64,000 nucleotides of DNA from positions 620,001 to 684,000 of the forward strand of contig CAWCVZ010000005.1 of assembly GCA_963798865.1 (NCBI GenBank), read 5' to 3'. This DNA is from RBG-16-34-14 sp963798865. GTDB taxonomy: Bacteria; Bacteroidota; Ignavibacteria; Ignavibacteriales; Ignavibacteriaceae. The position numbers were made by a program, and so were the translations under genes. The first letter of the stretch is position 1. Every line of letters starts with the position of its first letter. This document shows positions 10,522-19,494 of the stretch, one piece after another. The notes below the pieces were generated by a model. That model saw only the letters and a list, made by a program, of their open reading frames with translations. It made no database searches and was not told the DNA's origin.

Positions 10522-11079
10522 CTATAATTTATCTTTAAGCTCCTCTATTGTACGATAAAACATTTTTTTAACAGCATCTTCCGATTTATTCAGAATCTCG
10601 GCTATTTCATTAAATTTCAAATCTTCATAAAATCTGAGTTTTATGATCTTCTGTTTATCTTCACTCAACAATTTAAGAACTGAAAGTATCTTGTCTGCAT
10701 CAACGGTATCCCCCGGGTTTGAAGAATTTTCTTTAAGATAATATACTTCATCAATATCAATCATTTTGCGGATTTTATTTTTCTTATACCAGTTAACGAA
10801 ATTTAAAAACAGAACACGTCTTAACCAGAATTCGAGATTTTCAACTTTATGATACTGTTCGGCGAATGATAAGTAAACATTATTTGAAAGATCTTCTACA
10901 TCTTCCTTATTAATAATTTTGCCCTGGTTATATTTTGAATTGAAATAACTGTATGAAATATTCCTCACATAAACTGAAAGCTCGTTGAATGCTTTTGAGT
11001 CCCCTTCACGCGCTGAGTTAAACAGAAAATCAAGCTCTTTTTGTGTAAAATTTATGTAATTTAATTTCTCAGAACTCAA
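10522..11079 (-). CDS. ECF-family RNA polymerase sigma factor
   Basis: The 185-residue protein has region 2 (residues about 15-95, with EDLSNNVYLSF and EFWLRRVLFLNFVNWYKK) and region 4 (about 125-182, with IIKLRFYEDLKFNEIAEIL and a helix-turn-helix). It would direct RNA polymerase to a small regulon, probably including its own operon. The only in-frame start without losing region 2 is a TTG at 11079; an in-frame stop lies a few codons upstream. It heads an operon with an anti-sigma-like TPR protein and a TPR-CHAT protein, and is divergent from a sorted secreted protein less than 100 bases away. Confidence 0.85.
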   Translation of the reverse strand: MSSEKLNYINFTQKELDFLFNSAREGDSKAFNELSVYVRNISYSYFNSKYNQGKIINKEDVEDLSNNVYLSFAEQYHKVENLEFWLRRVLFLNFVNWYKKNKIRKMIDIDEVYYLKENSSNPGDTVDADKILSVLKLLSEDKQKIIKLRFYEDLKFNEIAEILNKSEDAVKKMFYRTIEELKDKL

Positions 11080-11146
11080 ATTCGATGTGTCACTTTAAAT
11101 GAATAATAACTACTATAGTTTAATGAAACTAAGGTACTTTAACAAT

Positions 11147-12754
11147 ATGGTTTTTATACGCAAAGCAATTTTTCTTTTTACATTCGCTGCTGGTATGATG
11201 TCCTATGCCCAGCCCCAATTAGAAATTTATCCTGATGAGATGGAATTTGAAGATGTCTTTAACAGGTTAGAAAATGTTTATTTTATAAACGAGGGGGACA
11301 CTCAGTTACGTATAGACTCAATAGTTTACAAGAATGATTTGTACAGTATCAGGTTTAGTAACCAGTATTTGCTTCCCTTTTATATTCAACCGATGGATAC
11401 AGTTATGATGGACTGTATTCTGGCAGGATATTATTATGTCCCTTCCACTGATACACTTGATACAATGTATGTTTACAGCAGCAGTATAAACGGTACCGAA
11501 GGTATTAAAATTAAAATTGATTACTATGATAATAACTATGGTCAGGGGGAAATAAACGGGTTTATAACAGATTCAGTTTCCAGTCCAATTGCAAATTCAA
11601 AGGTATATTTTTTTTACGATGGTAATTATATAATTCATTCTGCTACATCAGATAACAATGGATATTATTCAGCTGTTCTTCCACCCGGAGATTACCTGGT
11701 GGCTGCTCAAAAAGATTCATACTATGTTACTTTTTTTGATCAGCAGTTTGATCCTTTAAATGGTGAATTTATTAATCTTGAAAATGATTCAACGAAGAGT
11801 GTTAATATTATCCTGCCTAAAGAAGAAACAACATCAAATTCTGTTTCAGGAATGATATACGATTCTCTCTCCGGCACTCCATTGAATAAAGGATTAGTAA
11901 TTGTAAGAAGCGGTAATCACACCCCTACTAAAAATGCTAGTAAGTTATATTCTTCTGTTGTACCCAATGGTATTTATACTACTTTTATAAGCAGAGGTTC
12001 ATACAATGTAAATAATATTATAGAGCCGGGTTATTATTATATACAATCATTTTCGGATTACTTTGTACCTACCTATTACAGTAAATCTGCATTGCCACAA
12101 ATTTTCTGGCAGGGAGCTGATTCCGTATATATAGGATCTGCAGTTAATGATCGCAATATTTTTATGCCGCGTGATTCCTCTCTGGGGGGAGGAAATGCTT
12201 TAGGTTCTGTAAGTGTTAATCTGCGGTCTGTAGATTCTGTTTCAGATGTTATTGTTTATGCTCATCCTTTAAACAATGAAAGTTCAGTTTTTAATTATTC
12301 TTTTGTTTCGCAAAATGGAAATTTTAAAATTCCATTTCTTCCTTATGGGAATTACAAACTTGTTGCTCAAAAAATTGGTTACTATGATGGTTATAGTTCT
12401 GAATTCATTATAGATTCACTTAATACAAGCATCGGTAATCTTGATATAACACTTGTTCCTCTTTCAGTGGATGAGGAACCGGCAATTCCTGAAAATCATA
12501 TACTATTGTATAATTATCCTAATCCTTTTAATCCTGAAACAACAATTGGATTTTCTATTCCTTTTTCTTCTGATGTTGAAATTAAAATTATTAATATGCT
12601 TGGCGAAGATGTTAGAACTTTGATAAAAGAATATCTCAGTGCGGGAAAATACGGGGTTGTTTTTAATGCCGGAAATTTATCATCCGGTACATATTTTGTT
12701 ATTTTGAAAACTAATATGGGCACCACAGCACAAAAAATTATTTTGTTAAAATAA
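11147..12754 (+). CDS. secreted protein with carboxypeptidase-regulatory-like repeats and T9SS sorting domain
   Basis: The protein begins with a signal peptide (IFLFTFAAGMMSYAQ) and continues with an abnormal-spindle-like beta domain, then three segments resembling carboxypeptidase regulatory folds (for example SNDNNGYYSAVLPPGDYLVA-type patterns). It ends in a Por/T9SS sorting domain with NYPNPFNPETTIGF and a terminal KIILLK. I chose the ATG at 11147, which starts directly before the signal peptide and has AAGGT about 12 bases upstream; longer forms start at 11099 or 11123. It is divergent from the ECF sigma gene and may share its promoter region. Its function is not identifiable. Confidence 0.75.
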   Translation: MVFIRKAIFLFTFAAGMMSYAQPQLEIYPDEMEFEDVFNRLENVYFINEGDTQLRIDSIVYKNDLYSIRFSNQYLLPFYIQPMDTVMMDCILAGYYYVPSTDTLDTMYVYSSSINGTEGIKIKIDYYDNNYGQGEINGFITDSVSSPIANSKVYFFYDGNYIIHSATSDNNGYYSAVLPPGDYLVAAQKDSYYVTFFDQQFDPLNGEFINLENDSTKSVNIILPKEETTSNSVSGMIYDSLSGTPLNKGLVIVRSGNHTPTKNASKLYSSVVPNGIYTTFISRGSYNVNNIIEPGYYYIQSFSDYFVPTYYSKSALPQIFWQGADSVYIGSAVNDRNIFMPRDSSLGGGNALGSVSVNLRSVDSVSDVIVYAHPLNNESSVFNYSFVSQNGNFKIPFLPYGNYKLVAQKIGYYDGYSSEFIIDSLNTSIGNLDITLVPLSVDEEPAIPENHILLYNYPNPFNPETTIGFSIPFSSDVEIKIINMLGEDVRTLIKEYLSAGKYGVVFNAGNLSSGTYFVILKTNMGTTAQKIILLK

Positions 12755-12919
12755 TTTAAACTTAAAAGTTAAATTATTTCACAAATATGTATTTTTGAAT
12801 TCCAGTCTGTTAAACCAAACACATTAACTCCCCATTGTAACTAAACTCAATTCAATCTTTTTTAATTATAGTTATTATAAAAACGATTTAAGTGTTAACT
12901 AAAATTAAAGGATTAGAAA

Positions 12920-14362
12920 ATGAGAAAAATATTATATCTTTTAACAATTCTATTAATTTGTTCACCGTTTATTCAATCCCAGGAAAAAACGAATATAAAA
13001 CATCATGCTTTCTCAGGCACTTTAATGTTTGGTGCAGATGCAGGTTTTACCTGGGGTATTACTGATTACGATGAATTGAAACCACAGATTGAAGGACGCG
13101 GATTGCTGGAATATTTTTTCCCCGCAACATCTGCCGGTATTTTTGGAATTAGAGCTTTTATGAGTGCAGGTTATGTTGGTGGAAAAGATAACGATCTAAG
13201 CCCTAATGAATTCAGAACAAATATGGTTGATCTCGGGGGAGGCTTCACCTATAATTTTTCAATTCAGGATGCAGTTTTTCCATATATTTTTCTGGGCGCA
13301 TCACATTTATGGTTTAATCCAAGAGATAATAATGATAATGCACTTCCTTATGCCGGAAGAAATTTTAAAGTTACTGAAGTTAATTATCATGCTGAGGGAG
13401 GTTTCCGGTTCCTGCTTTCGAAAGCAATTAATGCAAATTTTAATGTTGGGGTTCAGTTCAGCCCTAATGATAATTGGGATGGATACCCTCCGAACGGCAA
13501 CAATGATTTTTTGATTCATACCAGGATTGGAATTGCATACTCTCTTTTTACAGAAACAGATTCTGATAAAGATGGAGTGATTGATTCCAAAGACCAATGT
13601 CCGGATACACCGGAAGGAGTTTTGGTTGATGAATTTGGATGTCCTCTGGATTCTGACGGCGATGGCGTTCCCGATTATCTTGATAAATGTCCAAATACTG
13701 AAAGAGGAATGGAGGTAGATGAAAACGGATGTAAAATAGATTCCGATGGAGATGGAGTTGTTGATAAGTTAGATAAATGTCCTAATACTCCTAAAGGCGA
13801 AAAAGTAAATGAATCCGGATGTCCTGATTCAGATGGAGACGGAGTTTATGACAATTCAGATAAATGCCCTAATACGCCCAAAGGTGCGCCTGTAGATGCA
13901 GATGGATGCCCGAAAGATTCTGACCATGATGGTGTACCGGATTATAAAGATGAATGCCCGAATACTCCAGCCGGGACCCAGGTTGATGAAGTTGGCTGTG
14001 CAAAAGCAGACACTGTAACTGTAAGCTTGGTTTTACAGGGTGATACTAATTTCGAATTCAATAAAGATCAGCTTCTGCCTAATGCTTATCCTGTATTAAA
14101 TGATTTAGCGGAAACTATGAAGAAAGATCCTGATAAAAGATGGCAAGTTGTTGGGTATACAGATGCAATCGGATCTGATTCTTACAATATGGATCTTTCA
14201 AGAAGAAGAGCTCAGTCTGTAGTTAATTATCTTGTAAGCCAGGGGGTTAAAAGCAGTCAGCTTGAAGTTGTTCCTATGGGAGAATCTCAGCCGATTGCTA
14301 CGAACGATACCCAGGAAGGTAGAGCTATGAACAGGAGAGTTGATATAAAGCAGATAAAATAG
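12920..14362 (+). CDS. OmpA-family outer-membrane protein with thrombospondin type 3 repeats
   Basis: The 480-residue protein has a signal peptide (to about residue 20), an N-terminal beta-barrel of about 190 residues, five or so calcium-binding thrombospondin-3 repeats (pattern DSDGDGVPDYLDKCPNT) at about 213-355, and a C-terminal OmpA peptidoglycan-binding domain. The last has VVGYTDAIGSDSYNMDLSRRRAQ and ends NRRVDIKQ. It probably links the outer membrane to the cell wall. A strong terminator follows at 14389. The next gene is a paralogue of nearly the same length and domain order, so the pair arose by tandem duplication. Confidence 0.9.
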   Translation: MRKILYLLTILLICSPFIQSQEKTNIKHHAFSGTLMFGADAGFTWGITDYDELKPQIEGRGLLEYFFPATSAGIFGIRAFMSAGYVGGKDNDLSPNEFRTNMVDLGGGFTYNFSIQDAVFPYIFLGASHLWFNPRDNNDNALPYAGRNFKVTEVNYHAEGGFRFLLSKAINANFNVGVQFSPNDNWDGYPPNGNNDFLIHTRIGIAYSLFTETDSDKDGVIDSKDQCPDTPEGVLVDEFGCPLDSDGDGVPDYLDKCPNTERGMEVDENGCKIDSDGDGVVDKLDKCPNTPKGEKVNESGCPDSDGDGVYDNSDKCPNTPKGAPVDADGCPKDSDHDGVPDYKDECPNTPAGTQVDEVGCAKADTVTVSLVLQGDTNFEFNKDQLLPNAYPVLNDLAETMKKDPDKRWQVVGYTDAIGSDSYNMDLSRRRAQSVVNYLVSQGVKSSQLEVVPMGESQPIATNDTQEGRAMNRRVDIKQIK

Positions 14363-14388
14363 TGGTAGTTTACTGCCTATTTTTTTAA

Positions 14389-14418
14389 GGGACGGAAAAT
14401 TTTTTCCGTCCTTTTTTA
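14389..14418 (+). terminator. intrinsic terminator after the first OmpA gene
   Basis: A perfect 10-base stem, GGACGGAAAA at 14390-14399 and TTTTCCGTCC at 14402-14411, is followed by TTTTTTATTTT. It lies 27 bases after the stop codon and separates the two OmpA paralogues into different transcripts. Confidence 0.88.
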
Positions 14419-14500
14419 TTTTAAATTTTAGAAATTGAAATAATAAGTTTACATTTAAAACGTTATTTATAAATCTATTGTTTAATAAGGGGTTTCCCCA

Positions 14501-15937
14501 ATGAAGTTTTTATATACGGTTATTTTTATTTCTCTCATAACTTCTTGCCATTTTTTTCCGCAGAGTCAATCGGGAAAAAAATTCCACGCATACTCGGGTA
14601 CAATGGTCTTAACAGCTGAAGGCGGTATTACGCTGGCATATACTGACTATAAAGGTAACGATTTCGACTACCTCGGTAAGGCATCGGTTGAATATTTCTT
14701 CCCTACAAATTCACTCGGAGCTTTTGGATTAAGAGTTTTTTCAGGCGGTGGTTTTATAGCAGAACAGGATGCCGCAAAAATTCCTGATTATTTTAGAACG
14801 CAGCTTAATTTTTTAGGAACAGGAATAGTCTATACTCTTTCTCTGGGGAACTCAGTATTTCCATATAGTTTTGCAGGACTCTCATATTTATGGTTTGATC
14901 CCCATGGAAGAAATAATGTAAGATTAGAAAATAATAGCAGAGGTAATTACAAAAGAAATGAAATTAATCTTAACGGAGAAATAGGACTGCGGATATTGAT
15001 TGCTGAAAACTTATCTTTTAATATAAACGGTGCATTATATGTTAGCCCGAATGATAACCTTGATGATATTAAAGCCGGTGAAAAAACGGATTTATTTTAT
15101 TCAATTAATGCCGGTTTTTCTTTTTCATTTTTTAATAAAAAAGATAGCGATGGAGATGGAGTTGAAGATGATAAAGATATGTGTCCTGATACTCCCATTG
15201 GAATCCAGACGGATGAATTTGGATGTCCGATAGATTCAGATAAAGACGGTGTGCCGGATTATTTAGATCAGTGCCTTGATACTCCATTTGGTGTAAAAGT
15301 GGATATGTACGGTTGTCCTTTAGATTCGGATGGTGATCTGGTTAAAGATTATCTTGATTTATGTCCTAATACTCCGCCGGGAGTTAAAGTAGATAAATCC
15401 GGTTGTCCACTGGATTCAGATAATGATGGAGTTCCCGATTATCTTGATAAATGTTCTAATACACCTTCTGATGTTGTTGTAAACAAAGATGGCTGCCCGC
15501 TCGATTCCGATCTTGATGGTATTCCTGATTATTTAGATCAATGCCAGAATACGCCGGCTGGCGACCAGGTTGATGAATATGGATGCAGCTTGGTTAAAGA
15601 AATGGTTTTAACTGCCGGAACTAACTTTGCCTTCAATAGTTCTGAACTTCTTAGTTCGGCTTACCCCGAGCTTGATAAGCTCATCGAAATAATTAAACGA
15701 AACCCGGAAAGCAGATGGCGGATTGAAGGGCATACAGATAGTAAGGGAACCGCGGATGTTAATAAAAGAATTTCCAGAGAAAGGGCTGAATCTGTACTTA
15801 ATTATTTTATTTCTAAAGGATTAAATAAAAACAGGTTTGAAATTGTTGGTTTTGGGGAAGATTACCCGATTGCAGATAATTCAACAGAGGAAGGAAGAGC
15901 AAAAAACAGAAGGGTTGCTATTATAAGAGTAGATTAG
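14501..15937 (+). CDS. OmpA-family outer-membrane protein with thrombospondin type 3 repeats (paralogue)
   Basis: At 478 residues it repeats the design of its upstream neighbour: signal peptide, barrel, thrombospondin-3 repeats at about 208-360 (for example DSDKDGVPDYLDQC) and an OmpA domain with IEGHTDSKGTADVNKRISRERA. Divergence in the barrel (SGKKFHAYSGTMVL here, KHHAFSGTLMFG there) indicates an old duplication. Spacing and an intervening terminator suggest an independent promoter within 14419-14500, although I cannot pick a convincing -10/-35. It probably has a structural or adhesive cell-envelope role. Confidence 0.88.
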   Translation: MKFLYTVIFISLITSCHFFPQSQSGKKFHAYSGTMVLTAEGGITLAYTDYKGNDFDYLGKASVEYFFPTNSLGAFGLRVFSGGGFIAEQDAAKIPDYFRTQLNFLGTGIVYTLSLGNSVFPYSFAGLSYLWFDPHGRNNVRLENNSRGNYKRNEINLNGEIGLRILIAENLSFNINGALYVSPNDNLDDIKAGEKTDLFYSINAGFSFSFFNKKDSDGDGVEDDKDMCPDTPIGIQTDEFGCPIDSDKDGVPDYLDQCLDTPFGVKVDMYGCPLDSDGDLVKDYLDLCPNTPPGVKVDKSGCPLDSDNDGVPDYLDKCSNTPSDVVVNKDGCPLDSDLDGIPDYLDQCQNTPAGDQVDEYGCSLVKEMVLTAGTNFAFNSSELLSSAYPELDKLIEIIKRNPESRWRIEGHTDSKGTADVNKRISRERAESVLNYFISKGLNKNRFEIVGFGEDYPIADNSTEEGRAKNRRVAIIRVD

Positions 15938-16016
15938 AAAAAAAATATTATCCTGAATTGATGTGAAAATAATTTTAAAAACTAAATTCTATAAATAAAT
16001 ATTTTATGAGGTTATA

Positions 16017-17264
16017 ATGTTTGATGATAATTATAAATTTACCTGTGTTGACAGGTTCCTTAAATATGTAAAATACGATACTCAATCTGATGAAGATTCC
16101 CAATCTTTCCCAAGTTCCGGGAAACAAAAAATACTTTCCAAAGATCTGGCGGAAGAATTAAAAAAAATAGGTTTAAAAGATGCACAGATGGATGATTGGG
16201 GTTATGTTATGGCAACGCTTCCATCTAATACAAATAAAAAAGTTGCAACCATTTCATTTATTGCTCATGTTGATACTTCTCCTTCTGTAACAGGTAAAGG
16301 CGTTAACCCTGTTACTCATAAAAATTACCTGGGTGGAGATATTAAACTTGCAAACGGCGGATTGGTTATTAAAGAGAGTGAAAATCCCGATCTGAAAAAT
16401 ATGAAAGGTTTTGATATAATAACCACTGATGGAACAACCCTGTTAGGGGCGGATAACAAAGCTGGTGTTGCTGAAATTATGGATGCGGTTAATTATTTAA
16501 TATCTCATCCTGAAGTAAAACACGGTACGATAAAAGTATGTTTTACTCCCGATGAGGAAGTCGGACGCGGGACGGAAAAAATAGATTTAAAAAAACTTGG
16601 TGCCGATTATGCATACACCGTTGATGGTTCAAGCAGAGGTGAAATTGAATTTGAAACTTTCTCAGCCGATGCCGTTGTCATGAAATTTTTAGGAAAGAAT
16701 ATTCATCCCGGTTATGCAAAAGGACAAATGATTAATTCAATAAAAATTGCTTCTTCTTTTATTGACAGTCTGCCAAAAGAAAAATTATCTCCTGAAACAA
16801 CTGAAGGCAGAGAAGGTTATGTTCATTGCACATCTTTTAATGGAAATGAAGAATTAACAACTCTTAAATTTATTATCAGGGATTTTGCAACGGCTAAATT
16901 AAAAGAATATGAAAATTTCTTAAAAGATTTAGCTGAAAAAACAGTTGTAAAATTTCCCGGTGCAAAACTGGAGTTTGAAATAATAGAACAGTACCGGAAT
17001 ATGCGTGAGATTCTTGATCATCATCCCAAAGTAATTGAGTATGCTAAAGAAGCAATGACGAACCTTGGAATAAAAACCATAATGCATCCGATAAGAGGCG
17101 GTACGGATGGTTCAAGATTATCCTTTATGGGTTTACCCACACCCAATATATTTGCAGGTGAACATAGCTTTCATTCACAATTAGAGTGGGTGGCAGTACA
17201 GGATATGGAAATGGCTGTTAAAACTATTGTTGAAATTGCAAAAGTTTGGGAAGAGAAAATTTAG
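16017..17264 (+). CDS. pepT: peptidase T (tripeptidase)
   Basis: The 415-residue M20B metallopeptidase removes N-terminal residues from tripeptides in the cytoplasm. The di-zinc site is visible: His84 and Asp86 in AHVDTSP, the bridging Asp in GADNKAG, the catalytic Glu pair in PDEEVGRG, and the C-terminal His of GEHSFHSQ. IRGGTDGSRLSFMGLPTPN is a PepT hallmark. A GAGG site sits seven bases ahead of the ATG at 16017. The downstream U32 peptidase gene follows within about 10 bases. Confidence 0.94.
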   Translation: MFDDNYKFTCVDRFLKYVKYDTQSDEDSQSFPSSGKQKILSKDLAEELKKIGLKDAQMDDWGYVMATLPSNTNKKVATISFIAHVDTSPSVTGKGVNPVTHKNYLGGDIKLANGGLVIKESENPDLKNMKGFDIITTDGTTLLGADNKAGVAEIMDAVNYLISHPEVKHGTIKVCFTPDEEVGRGTEKIDLKKLGADYAYTVDGSSRGEIEFETFSADAVVMKFLGKNIHPGYAKGQMINSIKIASSFIDSLPKEKLSPETTEGREGYVHCTSFNGNEELTTLKFIIRDFATAKLKEYENFLKDLAEKTVVKFPGAKLEFEIIEQYRNMREILDHHPKVIEYAKEAMTNLGIKTIMHPIRGGTDGSRLSFMGLPTPNIFAGEHSFHSQLEWVAVQDMEMAVKTIVEIAKVWEEKI

Positions 17265-17272
17265 ACAATTTT

Positions 17273-18514
17273 ATGAAGGGGAGTTTAAAACCAGAGTTGA
17301 TGAGCCCTGCAGGGGACTGGACAATGCTAATAGCAGTTGTTAAAGCCGGCGCTAATGCAGTTTATTTTGGTATTGATAAATTAAATATGCGTTCAAAAGC
17401 CGGCAATTTTAGAATTGATGAATTGCATGATATCGTTTCATTCTGTAAAAAAAATAATGTTAAAACGTATCTTACTTTAAACACAATAATTTTTGAAGAA
17501 GAATTAAACGAGGTTGATGAAATAATTTCTGCAGCTAAAACTGCGGGAGTTAATAGAATAATCTGCTGGGATATTGCTGTTGCTGAAAAATGCAAAGAAC
17601 ACAAAATACCTTTCTGCTTTTCTACCCAGGCTTCGGTTTCAAATTCTTTAAGTGCCAATTTTTATAAATCGCTTGGTGCTTCAAGAATTGTTTTAGCTCG
17701 TGAATGTTCACTTGCCGAAATAAAAAAAATCAGGGAGAATACTGATATTGAAATAGAAACATTTATTCATGGAGCTATGTGTGTTGCTGTAAGCGGAAGA
17801 TGTTTTATGAGCCATCATCTTTTTAATAAAAGTGCAAACAGGGGAGATTGTATTCAACCCTGCAGAAGAGAATATAAGGTATCTGTCCCTTTGGGAGAGG
17901 TTTATGATCCAATAATAAAAAGATCTATGCTGATAGGAGATGACTATGTTTTATCTGCTAAAGATCTTTGTACAATAGAGTTTATTGATAAACTGATTGA
18001 AGCGGGTATTAATTCTTTCAAAATAGAAGGAAGAAAAAGAAGCCCTGAATATGCTGCAAGAGTAACATCTGTTTACAGAAGGGCGATTGATCTTTATTAT
18101 GAAAAGAAATTGACGGATGAAATAAAGAAAAATTTATTAAAAGAACTTGAAGAAGTTTACAACCGTGGATTCTCATCAGGATTTTATTTTGGCCAACCTT
18201 CTTCTGAAGATTATGCTGATATTTATGGAAGCAAAGCAACAACTAAAAAAGAATTTATCGGTAAAGTTCTTAATTATTATAAAAGAAAGAAGATTGCTTA
18301 CGTGCAATTAGAAACCGGAAAATTAAAGACCAATGACGACATAATAATAACAGGTCCGACTTCAGGAGTGGTAAATCTGAAACTTGATAAAATTCTGATT
18401 GATGAAAAACCTTTTAACGAAGCGGGCAAAGATGAGAAAATTACTTTTCTATGTCCTGAGCTTGTCAGGCATAATGATTCGGTATATTTAATTTCGCATA
18501 TTAATGCAGGTTAG
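17273..18514 (+). CDS. U32-family peptidase / tRNA-hydroxylation-type protein
   Basis: The 413-residue protein starts MKGSLKPELMSPAGDW, the classic U32 N-terminus (LLSPAG). The signature around CVAVSGRCFMSHHLF and NRGDCIQPCRREY carries the conserved cysteines. Relatives are either collagenase-like peptidases or, as now shown for TrhP/YegQ-type members, enzymes hydroxylating tRNA wobble uridine; the length and Cys pattern fit the latter at least as well. I chose the ATG at 17273. An upstream TTG at 17246 would overlap pepT and add nine unconserved residues. It is probably co-transcribed with pepT. Confidence 0.82.
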   Translation: MKGSLKPELMSPAGDWTMLIAVVKAGANAVYFGIDKLNMRSKAGNFRIDELHDIVSFCKKNNVKTYLTLNTIIFEEELNEVDEIISAAKTAGVNRIICWDIAVAEKCKEHKIPFCFSTQASVSNSLSANFYKSLGASRIVLARECSLAEIKKIRENTDIEIETFIHGAMCVAVSGRCFMSHHLFNKSANRGDCIQPCRREYKVSVPLGEVYDPIIKRSMLIGDDYVLSAKDLCTIEFIDKLIEAGINSFKIEGRKRSPEYAARVTSVYRRAIDLYYEKKLTDEIKKNLLKELEEVYNRGFSSGFYFGQPSSEDYADIYGSKATTKKEFIGKVLNYYKRKKIAYVQLETGKLKTNDDIIITGPTSGVVNLKLDKILIDEKPFNEAGKDEKITFLCPELVRHNDSVYLISHINAG

Positions 18515-18546
18515 GTTTAATCGGAAGTCCAATCGCTAATAATATT

Positions 18547-18924
18547 TTAACTATCTTTTATTTCCTGCCCGAACTGAAGTATATATCCATTGTTATCGTA
18601 AATGGCGAATTCCCTCATACCATATTTAAAATTTTCAACCGGGTAAACAATCTTTGCTTTCTCTTTAAGTCTTTCCCAGATTTCATCAACATTTTCTGTG
18701 TGAAAATAAAACGAGCCTGTAAAATCCGGTTTATCAAAAGTAATATGAAGGTTTGGTAATGAGACCATAATCTCAACTTCACCGTTTGATAATGAAGCCC
18801 AGCCTGCATCAGAGGAATTGCATTTAAATCCGATAGCGTTTACATAAAAATCAATTGTAGCTTTTAAATTCCTGGTATAAAGCATTGGGATTAGTTTTTT
18901 AATTTTTGTACTCACAGTTCTCAC
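18547..18924 (-). CDS. VOC-superfamily (glyoxalase/bleomycin-resistance-like) protein
   Basis: The 125-residue single-domain protein has the paired beta-alpha-beta-beta-beta modules of the VOC fold: MLYTRNLKATIDFYVNAIGF near 14-33 and the C-terminal FKYGMREFAIYDNNGYILQFG. The terminal Glu/Gln-containing strand usually supplies a metal ligand. Substrate and reaction cannot be deduced. It is the last gene of a leftward group with carbonic anhydrase, class D beta-lactamase and DUF1801 genes, spaced 22 bases from the first of these. Confidence 0.8.
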   Translation of the reverse strand: MRTVSTKIKKLIPMLYTRNLKATIDFYVNAIGFKCNSSDAGWASLSNGEVEIMVSLPNLHITFDKPDFTGSFYFHTENVDEIWERLKEKAKIVYPVENFKYGMREFAIYDNNGYILQFGQEIKDS

Positions 18925-18946
18925 ATTTAAATAATTTGAATTAAAT

Positions 18947-19489
18947 TTATTCCTCAGCTATCAGGTACAGCTTGCTGTTTTCAATTTTATAAATCATCGG
19001 GGTAATCATAATTTTCGGATATCTTAAACGAAGTCTTTTAGCTTCACTGATTACAAAATCAGTTTCATTTCCAATTTCAAACATCGGTGCAAAATTATTA
19101 AAATGTTCTTCCGCAGATTCTTCAGTCCATCCTGCATTTTCAACTAAGCCCTTAATAAATAATTCTTTCCTTGAAATAAGGTTTACCATTCCGCAGTTGT
19201 TGTGCCCGATTAGAGCAATATGTCCTAAGTTCCCAACTGCAATTGCGTATGAAACTTTAAACTCGCTGTACCTGAGGTTTGCGCCCCCCGCACGGATAAT
19301 AAAAGCAAAGTTATCCGGAATGTGCAGATGTTTCCTGTTATCCATACACATTCCTATTAAAAGTTTTGCCTGGGAATAAGTATCAAATTTCTTATCAAGG
19401 TTATGATACTCCAGCAGCAAACCAATAGGTGTTTGCCGGTATTGTTGAAAAATGTCTTCCGGTTTTGAAATATCAATCAGGTTATTCAT
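18947..19489 (-). CDS. beta-carbonic-anhydrase-like protein
   Basis: The 180-residue protein keeps the beta-class zinc site: Cys48 and the Asp50/Arg52 dyad in CMDNR, then His96 and Cys99 in GHNNCG. It should hydrate carbon dioxide to bicarbonate, though several divergent members of the family have other or unknown activities. The N-terminal 40 residues are less typical. It lies five bases from the class D beta-lactamase gene and is likely co-transcribed with it. Confidence 0.8.
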   Translation of the reverse strand: MNNLIDISKPEDIFQQYRQTPIGLLLEYHNLDKKFDTYSQAKLLIGMCMDNRKHLHIPDNFAFIIRAGGANLRYSEFKVSYAIAVGNLGHIALIGHNNCGMVNLISRKELFIKGLVENAGWTEESAEEHFNNFAPMFEIGNETDFVISEAKRLRLRYPKIMITPMIYKIENSKLYLIAEE

Positions 19490-19494
19490 TATTT

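Noticed and set aside
10508..11095. AAAGTGACA occurring both downstream and upstream of the ECF sigma gene as its promoter motif
   Set aside because: The copies are in opposite orientation and only one lies ahead of a start codon; too weak to call.
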